Shown here in pieces: positions 7,449-16,892 of a stretch of DNA of 64,000 nucleotides (its first letter is position 1; every line of letters starts with the position of its first letter). Below the pieces are notes generated by a model, which saw nothing but the letters and a program-made list of their open reading frames with translations, was not told where the DNA came from and ran no database searches. The stretch is from Variovorax terrae (GTDB taxonomy: Bacteria; Pseudomonadota; Gammaproteobacteria; Burkholderiales; Burkholderiaceae_C), in the NCBI RefSeq assembly GCF_022809125.1, contig NZ_JALGBI010000001.1:2480001-2544000 (forward strand). The letters are read 5' to 3'. Position numbers and translations under genes: made by a program.

Positions 7449-8834
7449 TCAGCGCCTGCCGGCTTCGGCTCGCAACCCCACCCGTACCTCCAGACCGGGC
7501 TCCGCATTGCGCACGCGCCAGTCGGCGCCATGCGCCTGCGCCACCAGCCGGCACAGGTACAGCCCCAGGCCCACGCCGCCGGTGGCGCGTTCGCGGGCCA
7601 CGTCGGGGCGATAGAAGGGCTCGGCCAGATGCGGCAGCTGGTCCTCGGGCACGCCGGGGCCATGGTCGCGCACGCTCAAGGTAAGGCCGCCGCGCTCGGC
7701 CGGGCCCAGGTGCAGCTCGGGCGGCAGCGGCGCCTGCGCGCTGTGGCGCAGCGCGTTGTCCAGCAGGTTGCGCACGAGCAGGCGCATGCGGGTGCGGTCC
7801 AGCATCAGCGCGGGCAGGCCCGGTGCGATGTGCAACTCGATGCCTGTTCCCTGCCCTGCGCCGCCGGCAGGCTGGCCGGCCGCCACCTCGCGCGCCACTT
7901 CCCGGGCCAGTTCGCCCAGGTCCGTGGCTTCCAGGTGCAGCGCGGCATGGCCCTGGCCCAAGCGCTCGCTCTCCAGCAGGTCGGTCACCAGGTCGCGCAT
8001 CGCGGCCAGGTCGCGCAGCAAGGCGTCGCGCGGCGCCTGCACCCCGGGCAGGTCGGGCAGCAGCTCGGTGTTGAGCCGCGCGCGCGTGAGCGGGCTGCGC
8101 AGCTCATGGCTGATGGCCAGCAGCAGGGCGCGCTTGGCGTCCAGCATCTGGTGCAGGTCGTGCGCCATGGTGTTGATGCCCTGCGCCAGCACGCCGAGTT
8201 CGTCGCGCCGACGGATGGGGATGGGCTGGCCGAACTCGCCCGCGCCGAAGCGCTGCGCGCCATCGCGGATGTCGTCCAGCGGGCGCAGCAGGCGGCGCAC
8301 GTAGAGGTAGGCCACGGCGGTCAGGGCCAGCAGCACGGCCAGCGTGATCCAGCCCACGCGGCGCGGCTGGTTCTGCCAGGCGCTGAGGCTCAGCCCGAAA
8401 TCGAGGCGATGGCCGTCGGCCGTGGTGCGGCTCAGCAGCGGCGCATCGTCCAGCCCCGGCGGGCCGCGCAGCCAGCGGCCGCGCTCGTACGAGTGCCGCG
8501 CGGGCGGCGCGTTGTCCGACTGCCAGTTCACCAGCGGGCCGCTGATGCGCACGCTCAGGGGCAGGCGCTCGCTGAGCGCGCGGGCGCGCTCCACGCTGGG
8601 CGGGCTGCCGATGTCGGCCGCGAGGCGGTCCACGTAGTCCATCACCAGCGGGCGCGCGGCGTTGCGCCAGCCCACGCCCAGAGCCTTCTGCATGCCGCCG
8701 ACGAAGGCCACGGTGGTGGCCAGAGCCAGCAGCAGGAACAGCACCACCAGCCGCACGCGCAGCGAGTGGCCCAGCGCGTGGCGCGCGCGGTGGTGCCAGC
8801 GCCCGTGCCGGCCGGCCCGCACCGGCTCAGCCAC
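7449..8834 (-). CDS. Sensor histidine kinase (CpxA-like architecture)
   Basis: The 461-residue protein has a first membrane segment at ~28-47, a periplasmic loop of ~110 residues, a second segment at ~160-178, then HAMP. The dimerisation box 'AISHELRSPLTRARL' has the phosphorylated His at 243. The ATPase domain shows 'NLLDNALRHS', 'DHGPGVPEDQLPHLAEPFYR' and 'GVGLGLYLCRLVAQAHGA'. The start is GTG at 8834 and overlaps the stop of the response regulator by 8 bp. With the regulator and the Spy-like gene upstream, this resembles a CpxA/CpxR/CpxP envelope-stress set. Confidence 0.92.
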   Translation of the reverse strand: MAEPVRAGRHGRWHHRARHALGHSLRVRLVVLFLLLALATTVAFVGGMQKALGVGWRNAARPLVMDYVDRLAADIGSPPSVERARALSERLPLSVRISGPLVNWQSDNAPPARHSYERGRWLRGPPGLDDAPLLSRTTADGHRLDFGLSLSAWQNQPRRVGWITLAVLLALTAVAYLYVRRLLRPLDDIRDGAQRFGAGEFGQPIPIRRRDELGVLAQGINTMAHDLHQMLDAKRALLLAISHELRSPLTRARLNTELLPDLPGVQAPRDALLRDLAAMRDLVTDLLESERLGQGHAALHLEATDLGELAREVAREVAAGQPAGGAGQGTGIELHIAPGLPALMLDRTRMRLLVRNLLDNALRHSAQAPLPPELHLGPAERGGLTLSVRDHGPGVPEDQLPHLAEPFYRPDVARERATGGVGLGLYLCRLVAQAHGADWRVRNAEPGLEVRVGLRAEAGRR

Positions 8835-9528
8835 GCGGCGCTCCGCCGCTGCGCGCCAGCGCGAGCGAGTAGCCGGCGTTGCGCAGGGTCTTGATGCAGT
8901 CCAGCGGTTCGAGCTTGCGGCGCAGGCGGCTCACCACGATGTCCACCGCGCGGGTGTAGAGCTCGGCCTCGTGGCCGCGCAGGTGGTTGAGGATGTCGTC
9001 GCGGCTGAACACCTTGCCAGCCTCGCGCGCCAACAGGTGCAGCAGGTCGAACTCGGTGCTGGTCAGCTCCAGCTTCTGCCCGCCGCGCAGCACGGTGCGG
9101 GTGGCGGGGTCGATTTCCAGCCCGCCTTCGAACGCCAGCCGCGCGGCGGCGCCGGGCCGGGGTGCGGCCGTGCGGCGGCGCAGCACGGTCTGCACGCGCG
9201 CCACCAGCTCGCGCGGCTCGAAGGGCTTGGGCAGGTAGTCGTCGGCGCCCAGCTCCAGCCCCACCACGCGGTCCATCACCTCGCCGCGCGCGGTGAGCAT
9301 GATGACGGGCAGGTCGCTGTCCTTGCGGATGGTGCGGCAGAGCTCGAAGCCGTCCATCTCGGGCAGCATCACGTCGAGGATGGCGGCATCGAAGCCGCCG
9401 CGCCGCAGCCGCGCCAGGCCGTCGCTGGGCCGCGTGGCGTGCTCGAGCTGCAGCTCGAAGCGCGCGAAGTACGCGGCCAGCGGCGGGCCCAGCTGTTCGT
9501 CGTCGTCAATCAGCAGGATGCGGGGCAT
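8827..9528 (-). CDS. OmpR-family response regulator (CpxR-like)
   Basis: This 233-residue regulator has a receiver domain with acidic pocket 'LLIDDDEQ', phospho-Asp in 'AAILDVMLPEMDGFELC', Thr/Lys switch 'MLTARGEV' and 'YLPKPFEPRELVARV'. A winged-helix output follows ('LTSTEFDLLHLLAREAGKVF', 'VDIVVSRLRRKLEPLDCIKT'). The conserved start is MPRILLIDDD at 9528; an in-frame ATG three codons upstream is an alternative. It precedes and overlaps the histidine kinase gene. Probable targets include the Spy-like lipoprotein gene just upstream. Confidence 0.92.
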   Translation of the reverse strand: MPRILLIDDDEQLGPPLAAYFARFELQLEHATRPSDGLARLRRGGFDAAILDVMLPEMDGFELCRTIRKDSDLPVIMLTARGEVMDRVVGLELGADDYLPKPFEPRELVARVQTVLRRRTAAPRPGAAARLAFEGGLEIDPATRTVLRGGQKLELTSTEFDLLHLLAREAGKVFSRDDILNHLRGHEAELYTRAVDIVVSRLRRKLEPLDCIKTLRNAGYSLALARSGGAPRG

Positions 9529-9880
9529 GGCTGCCATTGTGTCGCATGCCGTCGCAGCGGGCGCGGTGCAGCAGGATGAGCTGGCGCAGCCGCCGCTGCC
9601 GCGGCGCGGGCAGGCCGTCGAAGCTGTCGGCCGCCGTCGCCAGCGCCTGCCAGGCCGGTGCGGGCGCGGGCCGCTGCGCCAGCAGCTGCTGCGCATGCAG
9701 GCGGTCGAAGCTCGGCCCCCACACCAAAGCCAGCAGCTCGGCATGGGGGTCGTCGGCGCCGGCCAGCAAGGCGCGGCCATGGTCGCGCATGCCGGCAAAC
9801 AGCAGATGGGCGCTGTTGGTTCGATCGGTCAGTCGGTCACCTCCCGGGGCCAGGGCCCCGGGAGCGGCTTCGCGGGTCAT
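9506..9880 (-). CDS. Small conserved-looking hypothetical protein
   Basis: This is a 124-residue open frame between the Spy-like gene (stop at 9897) and the response regulator, whose start it overlaps by ~23 bp. I do not recognise a family. The middle part ('HAELLALVWGPSFDRLHAQQ' and 'LPAPRQRRLRQLILLHRAR') looks like a real helical protein. A strong 10-bp GC hairpin (9841-9850 with 9855-9864) lies in its first codons, so the true start may be further downstream, for example at the Met of 'MRDHGRALL'. Same strand and spacing suggest membership in the Cpx-like operon. Confidence 0.45.
   Translation of the reverse strand: MTREAAPGALAPGGDRLTDRTNSAHLLFAGMRDHGRALLAGADDPHAELLALVWGPSFDRLHAQQLLAQRPAPAPAWQALATAADSFDGLPAPRQRRLRQLILLHRARCDGMRHNGSHAPHPAD
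9841..9864 (-). terminator. GC-rich hairpin upstream of the regulator operon
   Basis: A perfect 10-bp stem, CTCCCGGGGC / GCCCCGGGAG with a 4-base loop, lies between the Spy-like gene and the response regulator. There is no T-run, so it may attenuate rather than end transcription. It overlaps the N-terminal codons of the small hypothetical gene if the upstream start is used. Confidence 0.4.
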
Positions 9881-9896
9881 GGGCAGCCCCCAAGCC

Positions 9897-10361
9897 TCAG
9901 CCGCGCCGCCAGCCGTGGCGGCGCTGCATGAATTCGCGCACCTTCTGCTGCTGCGCGGGGTTGAGGCTGTCATAGAAGTCGGCCAGGGCCGCGATCACTT
10001 CCGGGCTCTTGCTGTTGAGCGCAGCGGTCTTCTCGGTGACGAGCGCCTGCGCCCGGCTGCGGTCGAACTTGTCGCCGGCCACCAGGGCCTGCACCTGGGC
10101 GCGCGGGTCGCCCTGGCCCGCCAGCGCGGCACGCTGCTCCTGCAGCTTGTCGGCCAGCACGCCCAGGCGCTGTTTCTGGTCGGCGTTGAGATCGAGCTTG
10201 CTGCTCACGCGCTCGATCATCCGGCCGCGCATCTTGGCCGAGTCCTCGGCACTCATCTGCCAGCCGTGGCCGTCGTAGCGATGGCCGCAGGCCGTCAGGC
10301 CGCCGAAAGCGATGCCGGCGCCCAGCAGGCCGAACAAGGTACGTTTGATCCAGGGTCGCAT
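9897..10361 (-). CDS. Spy/CpxP-like LTXXQ-family periplasmic lipoprotein
   Basis: The 154-residue protein starts at the ATG giving 'MRPWIKRTLFGLLGAGIAFG', whose signal peptide ends in a lipobox 'LTAC'. The mature part is helical with 'LDLNADQKQRLGVLADKLQ' and 'LNPAQQQKVREFMQRRHGWR', the two LTxxQ-like repeats of Spy/CpxP proteins. Such proteins are periplasmic chaperones or feedback inhibitors of Cpx-type kinases. It is first in a run leading to the OmpR-like regulator and kinase, consistent with auto-regulation. Confidence 0.85.
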   Translation of the reverse strand: MRPWIKRTLFGLLGAGIAFGGLTACGHRYDGHGWQMSAEDSAKMRGRMIERVSSKLDLNADQKQRLGVLADKLQEQRAALAGQGDPRAQVQALVAGDKFDRSRAQALVTEKTAALNSKSPEVIAALADFYDSLNPAQQQKVREFMQRRHGWRRG

Positions 10362-10501
10362 GACAGTGTCCTTTTCAGGGTGATGAACATGGCTGTCATG
10401 GTGCCGGGCGCAACACTTGCGGTCATCACGGCGCGGTTTCGGTTTGTTTCGGTATTTTTCAGGCTTAAGATCGCGGGCATCAACCGAATTCAAGGACTCA
10501 A

Positions 10502-12223
10502 GTGCGGGTGGGTACGTTGGGGGTGCTGGCCTCTTGGGCCATGGGATGGGTGCTGGCAGGCTGCTTCAGCGTGGCCTGGGCCGCGCCCATCGAGGTCGAT
10601 GCCGCGGCCAGCGAGCTCGACGTGACCGCACAGACCGACTACTGGATCGACCACACCGGCCAGCTCGATGCCGCCACCGTCGCCGTGCTGGCGCCCAGCC
10701 TGCCGTTCGAGCCGTCCGCCTCCACCCTGACGCACCGCCTGGGCGATGGCGCCCTGTGGCAGCGCCTGGTGCTGCAGCCCCTGCCGGCTGGGCAGCGTTG
10801 GTTCCTGCAGGTGAGCTTCCATGGGCTGGACCAGGTCGGCCTGTTCTACCAGGACGCCGACGGCCATTGGGTCGCCCAGCGCGCGGGCGACCGCGTGGCG
10901 GTGGACGACTGGGCGATCCGCGACCGCACGCCGGTGTTCGCGCTGGACACCGCCGCGGCGCCGCGCGAGTACTGGCTGCGCATCGCCAACTGGCCGATCC
11001 CGGTCGGGGCCCGACTGCTGCTGCTGCGCGAGGACGAGCTGACCGCCTGGCGCAACGGCGGCAACCTGCTTCTGGGCGCCTATTTCGGCCTGGCCCTGCT
11101 GGTGGTCTACGTCGGCGCGCTGAGCGCGCGGCAGTACGCCGACCGCGCCTTTGCAGCGTACTGCCTGTACGCCAGCATGGCCACCATGGTCCAGGTCTGC
11201 TTCACCGGCATCGGCGGGCTGTTCCTGTGGCCGCATTCGCCCTGGTGGAACAATGCCGCGCCGTTCATCTTCAGCATGCTGTCGTGCGCCGCCGGGGGGC
11301 TGCTGCTGCGCGAGGTCTGCTCCATCCACCGCCTGTCGCCCGCCCTGGACCGCTTCGTGCTGGCCTGGGTCGCGTTCGGCCCGCTGTGGGGCGTGGCCTA
11401 CGTGGCCTGGCCCAGCAGCGCCGGCTTCGGCGTGCTGGCCCTCTACCAGGTGGCCTGCCTCGTGCTGGTGCTGACGATCTGCTTCTGGTGCCACCGCAAC
11501 GGCGAGCGCTGGGCCCTGCGCTTCGGCCTGAGTTTTCTGCCCGTGCTGGTGACCGCGCCCTTTCCGATCCTGCGCAACCAGGGGCTGTTGCCGGCGAGCT
11601 TTCTCACGCAGTACGCGCTGGCCATCGGCGCGGCGCTGGAGATTCCGCTGCAGCTGTGGATGCTGAGCCGCCGCGCCCGCGAGATCAGCGAGGCCGGCAT
11701 CCGCGCCAACGCCATGGAAACGCAGGACCCGCTGACCGGGCTGCCGCCGCGCGGCATGCTGCTGTTTCGCCTGCGCGACGCGCTCAAGCGCGCCCGGCGC
11801 GACAGCCGCCGCTGCGCCATGCTGGTCATCAACCTCGCCAACCATGCCGAGATCCTGGCGGGCCACGGCCGCGAAGCGGCCGACCGCGCCCTGGTGCTGG
11901 CGGGCGCGCGGCTGATGCGCGTGGCGCGCGACGTGGACACGGTCTCGCGCATCGACCTGGCCCAGTTCGCGATGCTGATGGAGGGGCCGGTCACCTCGGA
12001 GCAGGCCGCGGCCATGGCCACGCAGGTGGTGGCCCGCGGGCTGAACCCCTCGCTCAAGCTGCCCGGTGGCGTGACGCTGAAGTTCCACGTCACCTGCATG
12101 CTGGCCCCCGACCCGGGGCTGGCCGACAGCGACGATGCGGAGTCCTGCCTGATGCGGCTCTCGCACGAGCTGGCCCGCCTGTCGCCCGATGGCCGCAAGG
12201 CCATCGCCCACCTGAACTACTGA
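10502..12223 (+). CDS. 7TMR-DISM membrane protein with degenerate GGDEF domain
   Basis: This 573-residue protein has a signal peptide (cleavage near 'SVAWA'), then an extracellular 7TMR-DISM domain ending around residue 175 and seven membrane segments (~185-395, for example 'LLLGAYFGLALLVVYVGAL'). A C-terminal diguanylate-cyclase-like domain begins 'METQDPLTGLPPRGMLLFRL'. The catalytic GGDEF position reads 'SRIDLAQFAML', so the active site is lost and cyclase activity is unlikely. It may be a signalling or receptor protein with a dead output domain. The start is GTG, with AAGGA five bases upstream; a later ATG would cut the signal peptide. The 3' end overlaps the convergent aldo/keto reductase by 7 bp. 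Confidence 0.85.
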   Translation: MRVGTLGVLASWAMGWVLAGCFSVAWAAPIEVDAAASELDVTAQTDYWIDHTGQLDAATVAVLAPSLPFEPSASTLTHRLGDGALWQRLVLQPLPAGQRWFLQVSFHGLDQVGLFYQDADGHWVAQRAGDRVAVDDWAIRDRTPVFALDTAAAPREYWLRIANWPIPVGARLLLLREDELTAWRNGGNLLLGAYFGLALLVVYVGALSARQYADRAFAAYCLYASMATMVQVCFTGIGGLFLWPHSPWWNNAAPFIFSMLSCAAGGLLLREVCSIHRLSPALDRFVLAWVAFGPLWGVAYVAWPSSAGFGVLALYQVACLVLVLTICFWCHRNGERWALRFGLSFLPVLVTAPFPILRNQGLLPASFLTQYALAIGAALEIPLQLWMLSRRAREISEAGIRANAMETQDPLTGLPPRGMLLFRLRDALKRARRDSRRCAMLVINLANHAEILAGHGREAADRALVLAGARLMRVARDVDTVSRIDLAQFAMLMEGPVTSEQAAAMATQVVARGLNPSLKLPGGVTLKFHVTCMLAPDPGLADSDDAESCLMRLSHELARLSPDGRKAIAHLNY

Positions 12224-13221
12224 GCGAATTCCTCGGTATCGACCTCGACGGTGGCCTGCGCCGCGTAGCGCGCGCCGGTCACGGTGCGCTGGTTGATCAG
12301 CGCTTCCAGTTGCGCCAGTACCTCCGGCGAGAGCTTCACGTCCGCCGCGCCCAGGTTCTCGCGCAGGTGCGCGAGGCTGGTGGTGCCGGGAATCGGGACG
12401 ATGTGCGGCGCCTTGTGCAGCAGCCAGGCCAGCGCGAGCTGCGCGGGCGTGCAGCCGGCCTCCTGCGCCAGGGCCTGGTAGGCGGGCAGCAGCTTGAGGT
12501 TGGCTGCGTAATGGCCAGGCGCGAAGCGCGGCATCGGGCGGCGGATGTCCTTGGCATCGAGCGCCACCACATCGGTCAGCGCGCCGGTCAGGAAGGCGCG
12601 CGCCAGCGGGCTGAAGGCCACGAAGGCGGCACCCAACTCACGGCAGGCCTCGAGCACCGCGATCTCGGGGTTGCGCGTCCACAGCGAGTACTCCGTCTGC
12701 ACCGCCGCGATCGGGTGCACGGCATGGGCGCGGCGCAGGGTGGCGGCGGACACCTCGCTCAGGCCCAGCGCGCGCACCTTGCCGGCCCGCACCAGGTCGC
12801 TCATGGCGCCCACGCTGTCCTCGATCGGCACCTTCTTGTCCCAGCGATGCAGGTAGTAGAGGTCGATCACGTCGGTCTTGAGGCGGCGCAGGCTGTCCTC
12901 GCAGTTCCTGCGCACGGTCTCGGGCCGGCCGTCGATCACGCGCTTGATGCCGTCGTCGAACTGCACGCCCGCCATGCCGCCCTTGCTGGCCAGCGTGAAC
13001 CGGCTGCGGTGCGGGCCGAGCACCCGGCCCACCAGCGTTTCATTGGCGCCAAAGCCGTAGAGGGCCGCCGTGTCGAACAGGGTCACGCCCGCGTCCAGCG
13101 CAGCCAGCAGCACGCGCTCGCCCTGCTCGGCCGACGGCGGCGTGCCATAGGCATGGCTCAGGTTCATGCAGCCCAGGCCGATGGCGCTGACGGTGAAGGG
13201 GCCGATTTGTCGTGTCTGCAT
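12217..13221 (-). CDS. Aldo/keto reductase
   Basis: This 334-residue NADP-dependent oxidoreductase has the AKR (beta/alpha)8 motifs: 'VSAIGLGCMNLSHAYG', catalytic Asp/Tyr in 'GVTLFDTAALYGFGANE', Lys in 'LASKGG' and His in 'DLYYLHRWD'. Cofactor binding is indicated by 'IPIPGTTSLAHLRENLGA'-like 'VPIPGTTSLAHLRENL'. It is similar to the AKR13-type or YajO-like reductases that reduce aldehydes. It stands alone; the substrate is unknown. Confidence 0.9.
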   Translation of the reverse strand: MQTRQIGPFTVSAIGLGCMNLSHAYGTPPSAEQGERVLLAALDAGVTLFDTAALYGFGANETLVGRVLGPHRSRFTLASKGGMAGVQFDDGIKRVIDGRPETVRRNCEDSLRRLKTDVIDLYYLHRWDKKVPIEDSVGAMSDLVRAGKVRALGLSEVSAATLRRAHAVHPIAAVQTEYSLWTRNPEIAVLEACRELGAAFVAFSPLARAFLTGALTDVVALDAKDIRRPMPRFAPGHYAANLKLLPAYQALAQEAGCTPAQLALAWLLHKAPHIVPIPGTTSLAHLRENLGAADVKLSPEVLAQLEALINQRTVTGARYAAQATVEVDTEEFAQ

Positions 13222-13269
13222 CTCAGTTCCTCAATGAAAAAAGCTCGCGGCCCGCATGGAACGGGCGCG

Positions 13270-13299
13270 AGCAGCTATCCAATAAATAGCAAACCAAGC
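13270..13299 (+). repeat. Core of family A repeat (AGCTATC...ATAGCAAA)
   Basis: A short inverted-repeat core, AGCTATCCAATAAATAGCAAA, resembles the 3' arm of the ~70-bp family A repeats at 761, 5104 and 22430. The rest of the element is not recognisable. It lies in the gap between pmdC and the aldo/keto reductase gene. Confidence 0.5.
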
Positions 13300-13338
13300 T
13301 AGGCCGCGGCAAGCGAAGCGACACCCGTTCCAGGGCAC

Positions 13339-13433
13339 CCGCGGAACGGGCTGGGCCCGGCCGCTGGGTGCGTCCCCTCCGCGCAGCGGCAGGGGGGAGG
13401 CGGAGCACCTGCGGAGCCTGGGGGAGGCGTCAC
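13339..13433 (-). repeat. Family B intergenic repeat after pmdC
   Basis: A GC-rich element runs directly from the pmdC stop codon. Its far end CCGCGGAACGGGCTGGGCCCGGCCGCTGG matches the copies at 15748 and 16811. It contains several short hairpins. The pmd operon has a related element after each of pmdC, pmdA, pmdD and pmdF. Location in 3' untranslated positions suggests a role in mRNA ends, but this is not shown. Confidence 0.6.
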
Positions 13434-14377
13434 TTCAGCTGCTGCTCCAATTGGTGCAGGACTTGGTAACACGGCAGCACCTTGGCCACGCTGGAATTGG
13501 GCTCGCGGCCTTCGCGGATGGCGGCAAAGAACTCGCGGTCCTGCAGCTCGATGCCGTTCATCGACACGTCCACCTGGCTCACGTCGATCTTCTCTTCCTT
13601 GCCATTGAACAGGTCGTCGTAGCGCGCGATGTAGGTCGCCGTATCGCCGATGTAGCGGAAGAAGGTGCCGAGCGGCCCGTCATTGTTGAACGACAGGCTC
13701 AGCGTGCAGATCGCGCCGTTGGCGGCCTGGAGCTGGATGCTCATGTCCATGGCGATGCCCAGCGTGGGATGGATCGGGCCCTGCACGGCGTTGGCCTTCA
13801 CGATCGGGCTGCCGGCCTGGTAGGCGAACAGGTCCACCGTGTGCGCGGCGTGGTGCCACAGCAGGTGGTCGGTCCAGCTGCGCGGCTGGCCCAGCGCGTT
13901 CATGTTGGTGCGGCGGAAGAAGTAGGTCTGCACATCCATCTGCTGGATGTTGAACTCCCCGGTTTCGATCTTCTTGTGCACGTACTGGTGGCTGGGGTTG
14001 AAGCGGCGCGTGTGGCCGCACATCGCGACCAGGCCGGTTTCCTTTTGCAGCGCGACCACGGCCTCGGCATCCTTCAGGCTGTCGGCCAGCGGAATCTCCA
14101 CCTGCACATGCTTGCCGGCCTTCAGGCACTGGATGGCCTGCGCGGCGTGCATCTGCGTGGGCGTGCACAGGATGACGGCGTCCACTTCCTTGAGCGCGAG
14201 GCTGTCGGCCAAGTCGGTGGTGACGTGGCCGATGCCGTACTTGGCGGCCACTTCCTTGGTTTTGTCGAGTTCGCGGCCGATCAGCGAGACGACTTCCACG
14301 CCCTCGATGTTCTTGATGCCGTCGATGTGCTTGATGCCGAAGGCACCGGCACCGGCGAGTGCGACTTTGATGGTCAT
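13430..14377 (-). CDS. pmdC: 4-carboxy-2-hydroxymuconate-6-semialdehyde dehydrogenase (LigC/PmdC)
   Basis: This 315-residue Gfo/Idh/MocA-family oxidoreductase has the nucleotide-binding start 'VALAGAGAFGIKHIDGIKNI', 'ILCTPTQMHAAQAIQCLKAG', 'KHVQVEIPLADSL' and 'WHHAAHTVDLFAYQ'. In the protocatechuate 4,5-pathway LigC/PmdC oxidises the ring-cleavage product (as its hemiacetal) to 2-pyrone-4,6-dicarboxylate using NAD(P). Identity is supported by position just after pmdAB in an operon that also encodes the PDC hydrolase. AAGGAAA precedes the ATG. It is the last gene of the operon. Confidence 0.93.
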   Translation of the reverse strand: MTIKVALAGAGAFGIKHIDGIKNIEGVEVVSLIGRELDKTKEVAAKYGIGHVTTDLADSLALKEVDAVILCTPTQMHAAQAIQCLKAGKHVQVEIPLADSLKDAEAVVALQKETGLVAMCGHTRRFNPSHQYVHKKIETGEFNIQQMDVQTYFFRRTNMNALGQPRSWTDHLLWHHAAHTVDLFAYQAGSPIVKANAVQGPIHPTLGIAMDMSIQLQAANGAICTLSLSFNNDGPLGTFFRYIGDTATYIARYDDLFNGKEEKIDVSQVDVSMNGIELQDREFFAAIREGREPNSSVAKVLPCYQVLHQLEQQLK

Positions 14378-14387
14378 GTCGGTTTCC

Positions 14388-15711
<1,324 letters not shown>

Positions 15712-15747
15712 GATGTTTGCTTTTCCAAAGACATTCTTCGCGGGGCC

Positions 15748-15826
15748 GCCGCGGAACCGGCTTTGCCGGGCCGCTGGAGGCGCCCCCTTGAGGGGGAGGC
15801 GCCGCAGGCGCTTCGGCGGTGGGTCA
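15748..15826 (-). repeat. Family B intergenic repeat after pmdD
   Basis: This element begins at the stop codon of pmdD and runs toward pmdA. It contains three consecutive hairpins: GCCGAAGCGCCTGCGGC, GCGCCTCCCCCTCAAGGGGG and CCCGGCAAAGCCGG. The copy at 16811 matches it closely across ~75 bp. Confidence 0.7.
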
Positions 15827-16765
15827 TAGTTCCGGCCAATAGAGGCGCATCGGGTTGGTCACCAGCAGCTTCTGCTGCAGCTCGGGCGTGGTGGCGATGC
15901 GCGGGATGAAGTCCACCAGCAGGCCGTCATCGGGCATGTGCTTCTTGAGGTTGGGGTGCGGCCAGTCGGTGCCCCAGATCACGCGGTCGGGGAAGGTGTC
16001 GACGATGCGCCTGGCGAATGGCACGACGTCCTTGTACGGGTCCTGCTGGCCGGCCAGCGCCGCCGAGCCGTCTCTGGACAGGCGCTCGGGGCAGGTCACC
16101 TTGCACCACACGTTGCCGTGCTCGCGCATGAACTTCACGAACAGCTCAAACTCGGGGCCGTCGACCGGCTGCGTCACATCGGGCGTGCCCATGTGGTCGA
16201 CCACCACGGTGGTGGGCAGCGCGGTGAAGAAGTCCCACAGCTCGGGCAGGTCGCGCGCCTCGAAGTAGATGACGACCTGCCAGCCCAGCTTGGCGATGCG
16301 GCCGGCGATCTCCAGCAGCTCTTCCTTGGGCGTGAAGTCCACCAGGCGCTTGACGAAGTTGAAGCGCACGCCCCGCACGCCGGCGTCATGCAGGCGCTGC
16401 AGTTCGGCGTCGCTCACGTCGCGCTTGACGGTGGCGATGCCGCGGGCCTTGCCGCCCGACGAAGCGCAGGCGTCCACCATGGCGCTGTTGTCGGCGCCGT
16501 GGCAGGTGGCCTGCACCACCACGTTGCGCGCGAAGCCCAGGTGGTCGCGCAGCGCGTAGAGCTGCTCCTTGCTGGCGTCGCAGGGCGTGTACTTGCGCTC
16601 GGGCGCGTAAGGGAACTCGGCGCCGGGGCCGAACACGTGGCAGTGCGCGTCCACGGCGCCTGCGGGCAGCTTGAACGTGGGCTGGCTCGGGCCGGTGTAC
16701 CAGTCGAGCCAGCCGGCGGTTTTCTCGAACGGCCCGCTGGTGGGTTTGTCGTTGGCTTGTGTCAT
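15824..16765 (-). CDS. pmdD: 2-pyrone-4,6-dicarboxylate hydrolase (LigI/PmdD)
   Basis: This 313-residue amidohydrolase-superfamily enzyme has 'GAVDAHCHVFGPGAEFPYAP', the HxH-type start of the barrel, then 'GVRFNFVKRLVDF', 'VVVDHMGTPD' and 'VIWGTDWPHPN' with the catalytic Asp. LigI opens the pyrone ring of PDC to 4-oxalomesaconate without a tightly bound metal. The length matches the family. It stands between pmdF and pmdA, with repeats on both sides. Confidence 0.94.
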   Translation of the reverse strand: MTQANDKPTSGPFEKTAGWLDWYTGPSQPTFKLPAGAVDAHCHVFGPGAEFPYAPERKYTPCDASKEQLYALRDHLGFARNVVVQATCHGADNSAMVDACASSGGKARGIATVKRDVSDAELQRLHDAGVRGVRFNFVKRLVDFTPKEELLEIAGRIAKLGWQVVIYFEARDLPELWDFFTALPTTVVVDHMGTPDVTQPVDGPEFELFVKFMREHGNVWCKVTCPERLSRDGSAALAGQQDPYKDVVPFARRIVDTFPDRVIWGTDWPHPNLKKHMPDDGLLVDFIPRIATTPELQQKLLVTNPMRLYWPEL

Positions 16766-16810
16766 GTTGTCGCAATCAGCTTCGTGGGCGAATCACCTGG
16801 GCCAGGAACA

Positions 16811-16884
16811 CCGCGGAGCCGGCTTTGCCGGGCCGCTGGTGTTGCCCCCTTGGGGAGGTGCCGCAGGCGCTTCGGGAGGTGAGT
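16811..16884 (-). repeat. Family B intergenic repeat after pmdF
   Basis: Near-copy of the element at 15748: CCGCGGAGCCGGCTTTGCCGGGCCGCTGG at the pmdD side, and GGTGCCGCAGGCGCTTCGGGAGGTGAGTC close to the pmdF stop (16893). The central CCCCCTTGGGGA hairpin is shorter than in the other copy. Confidence 0.7.
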
Positions 16885-16892
16885 CGAGGTCT

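Noticed and set aside
6125..7663. Single 512-codon protein including the LigB domain
   Set aside because: The first ~230 residues overlap the real ligA-like gene in another frame. The conserved LigB start is at 6961.
10417..13302. 961-codon plus-strand frame over the 7TM-DISM and aldo/keto reductase genes
   Set aside because: It is an out-of-frame shadow of two genuine genes, Arg/Ala/Pro-rich with no domains.
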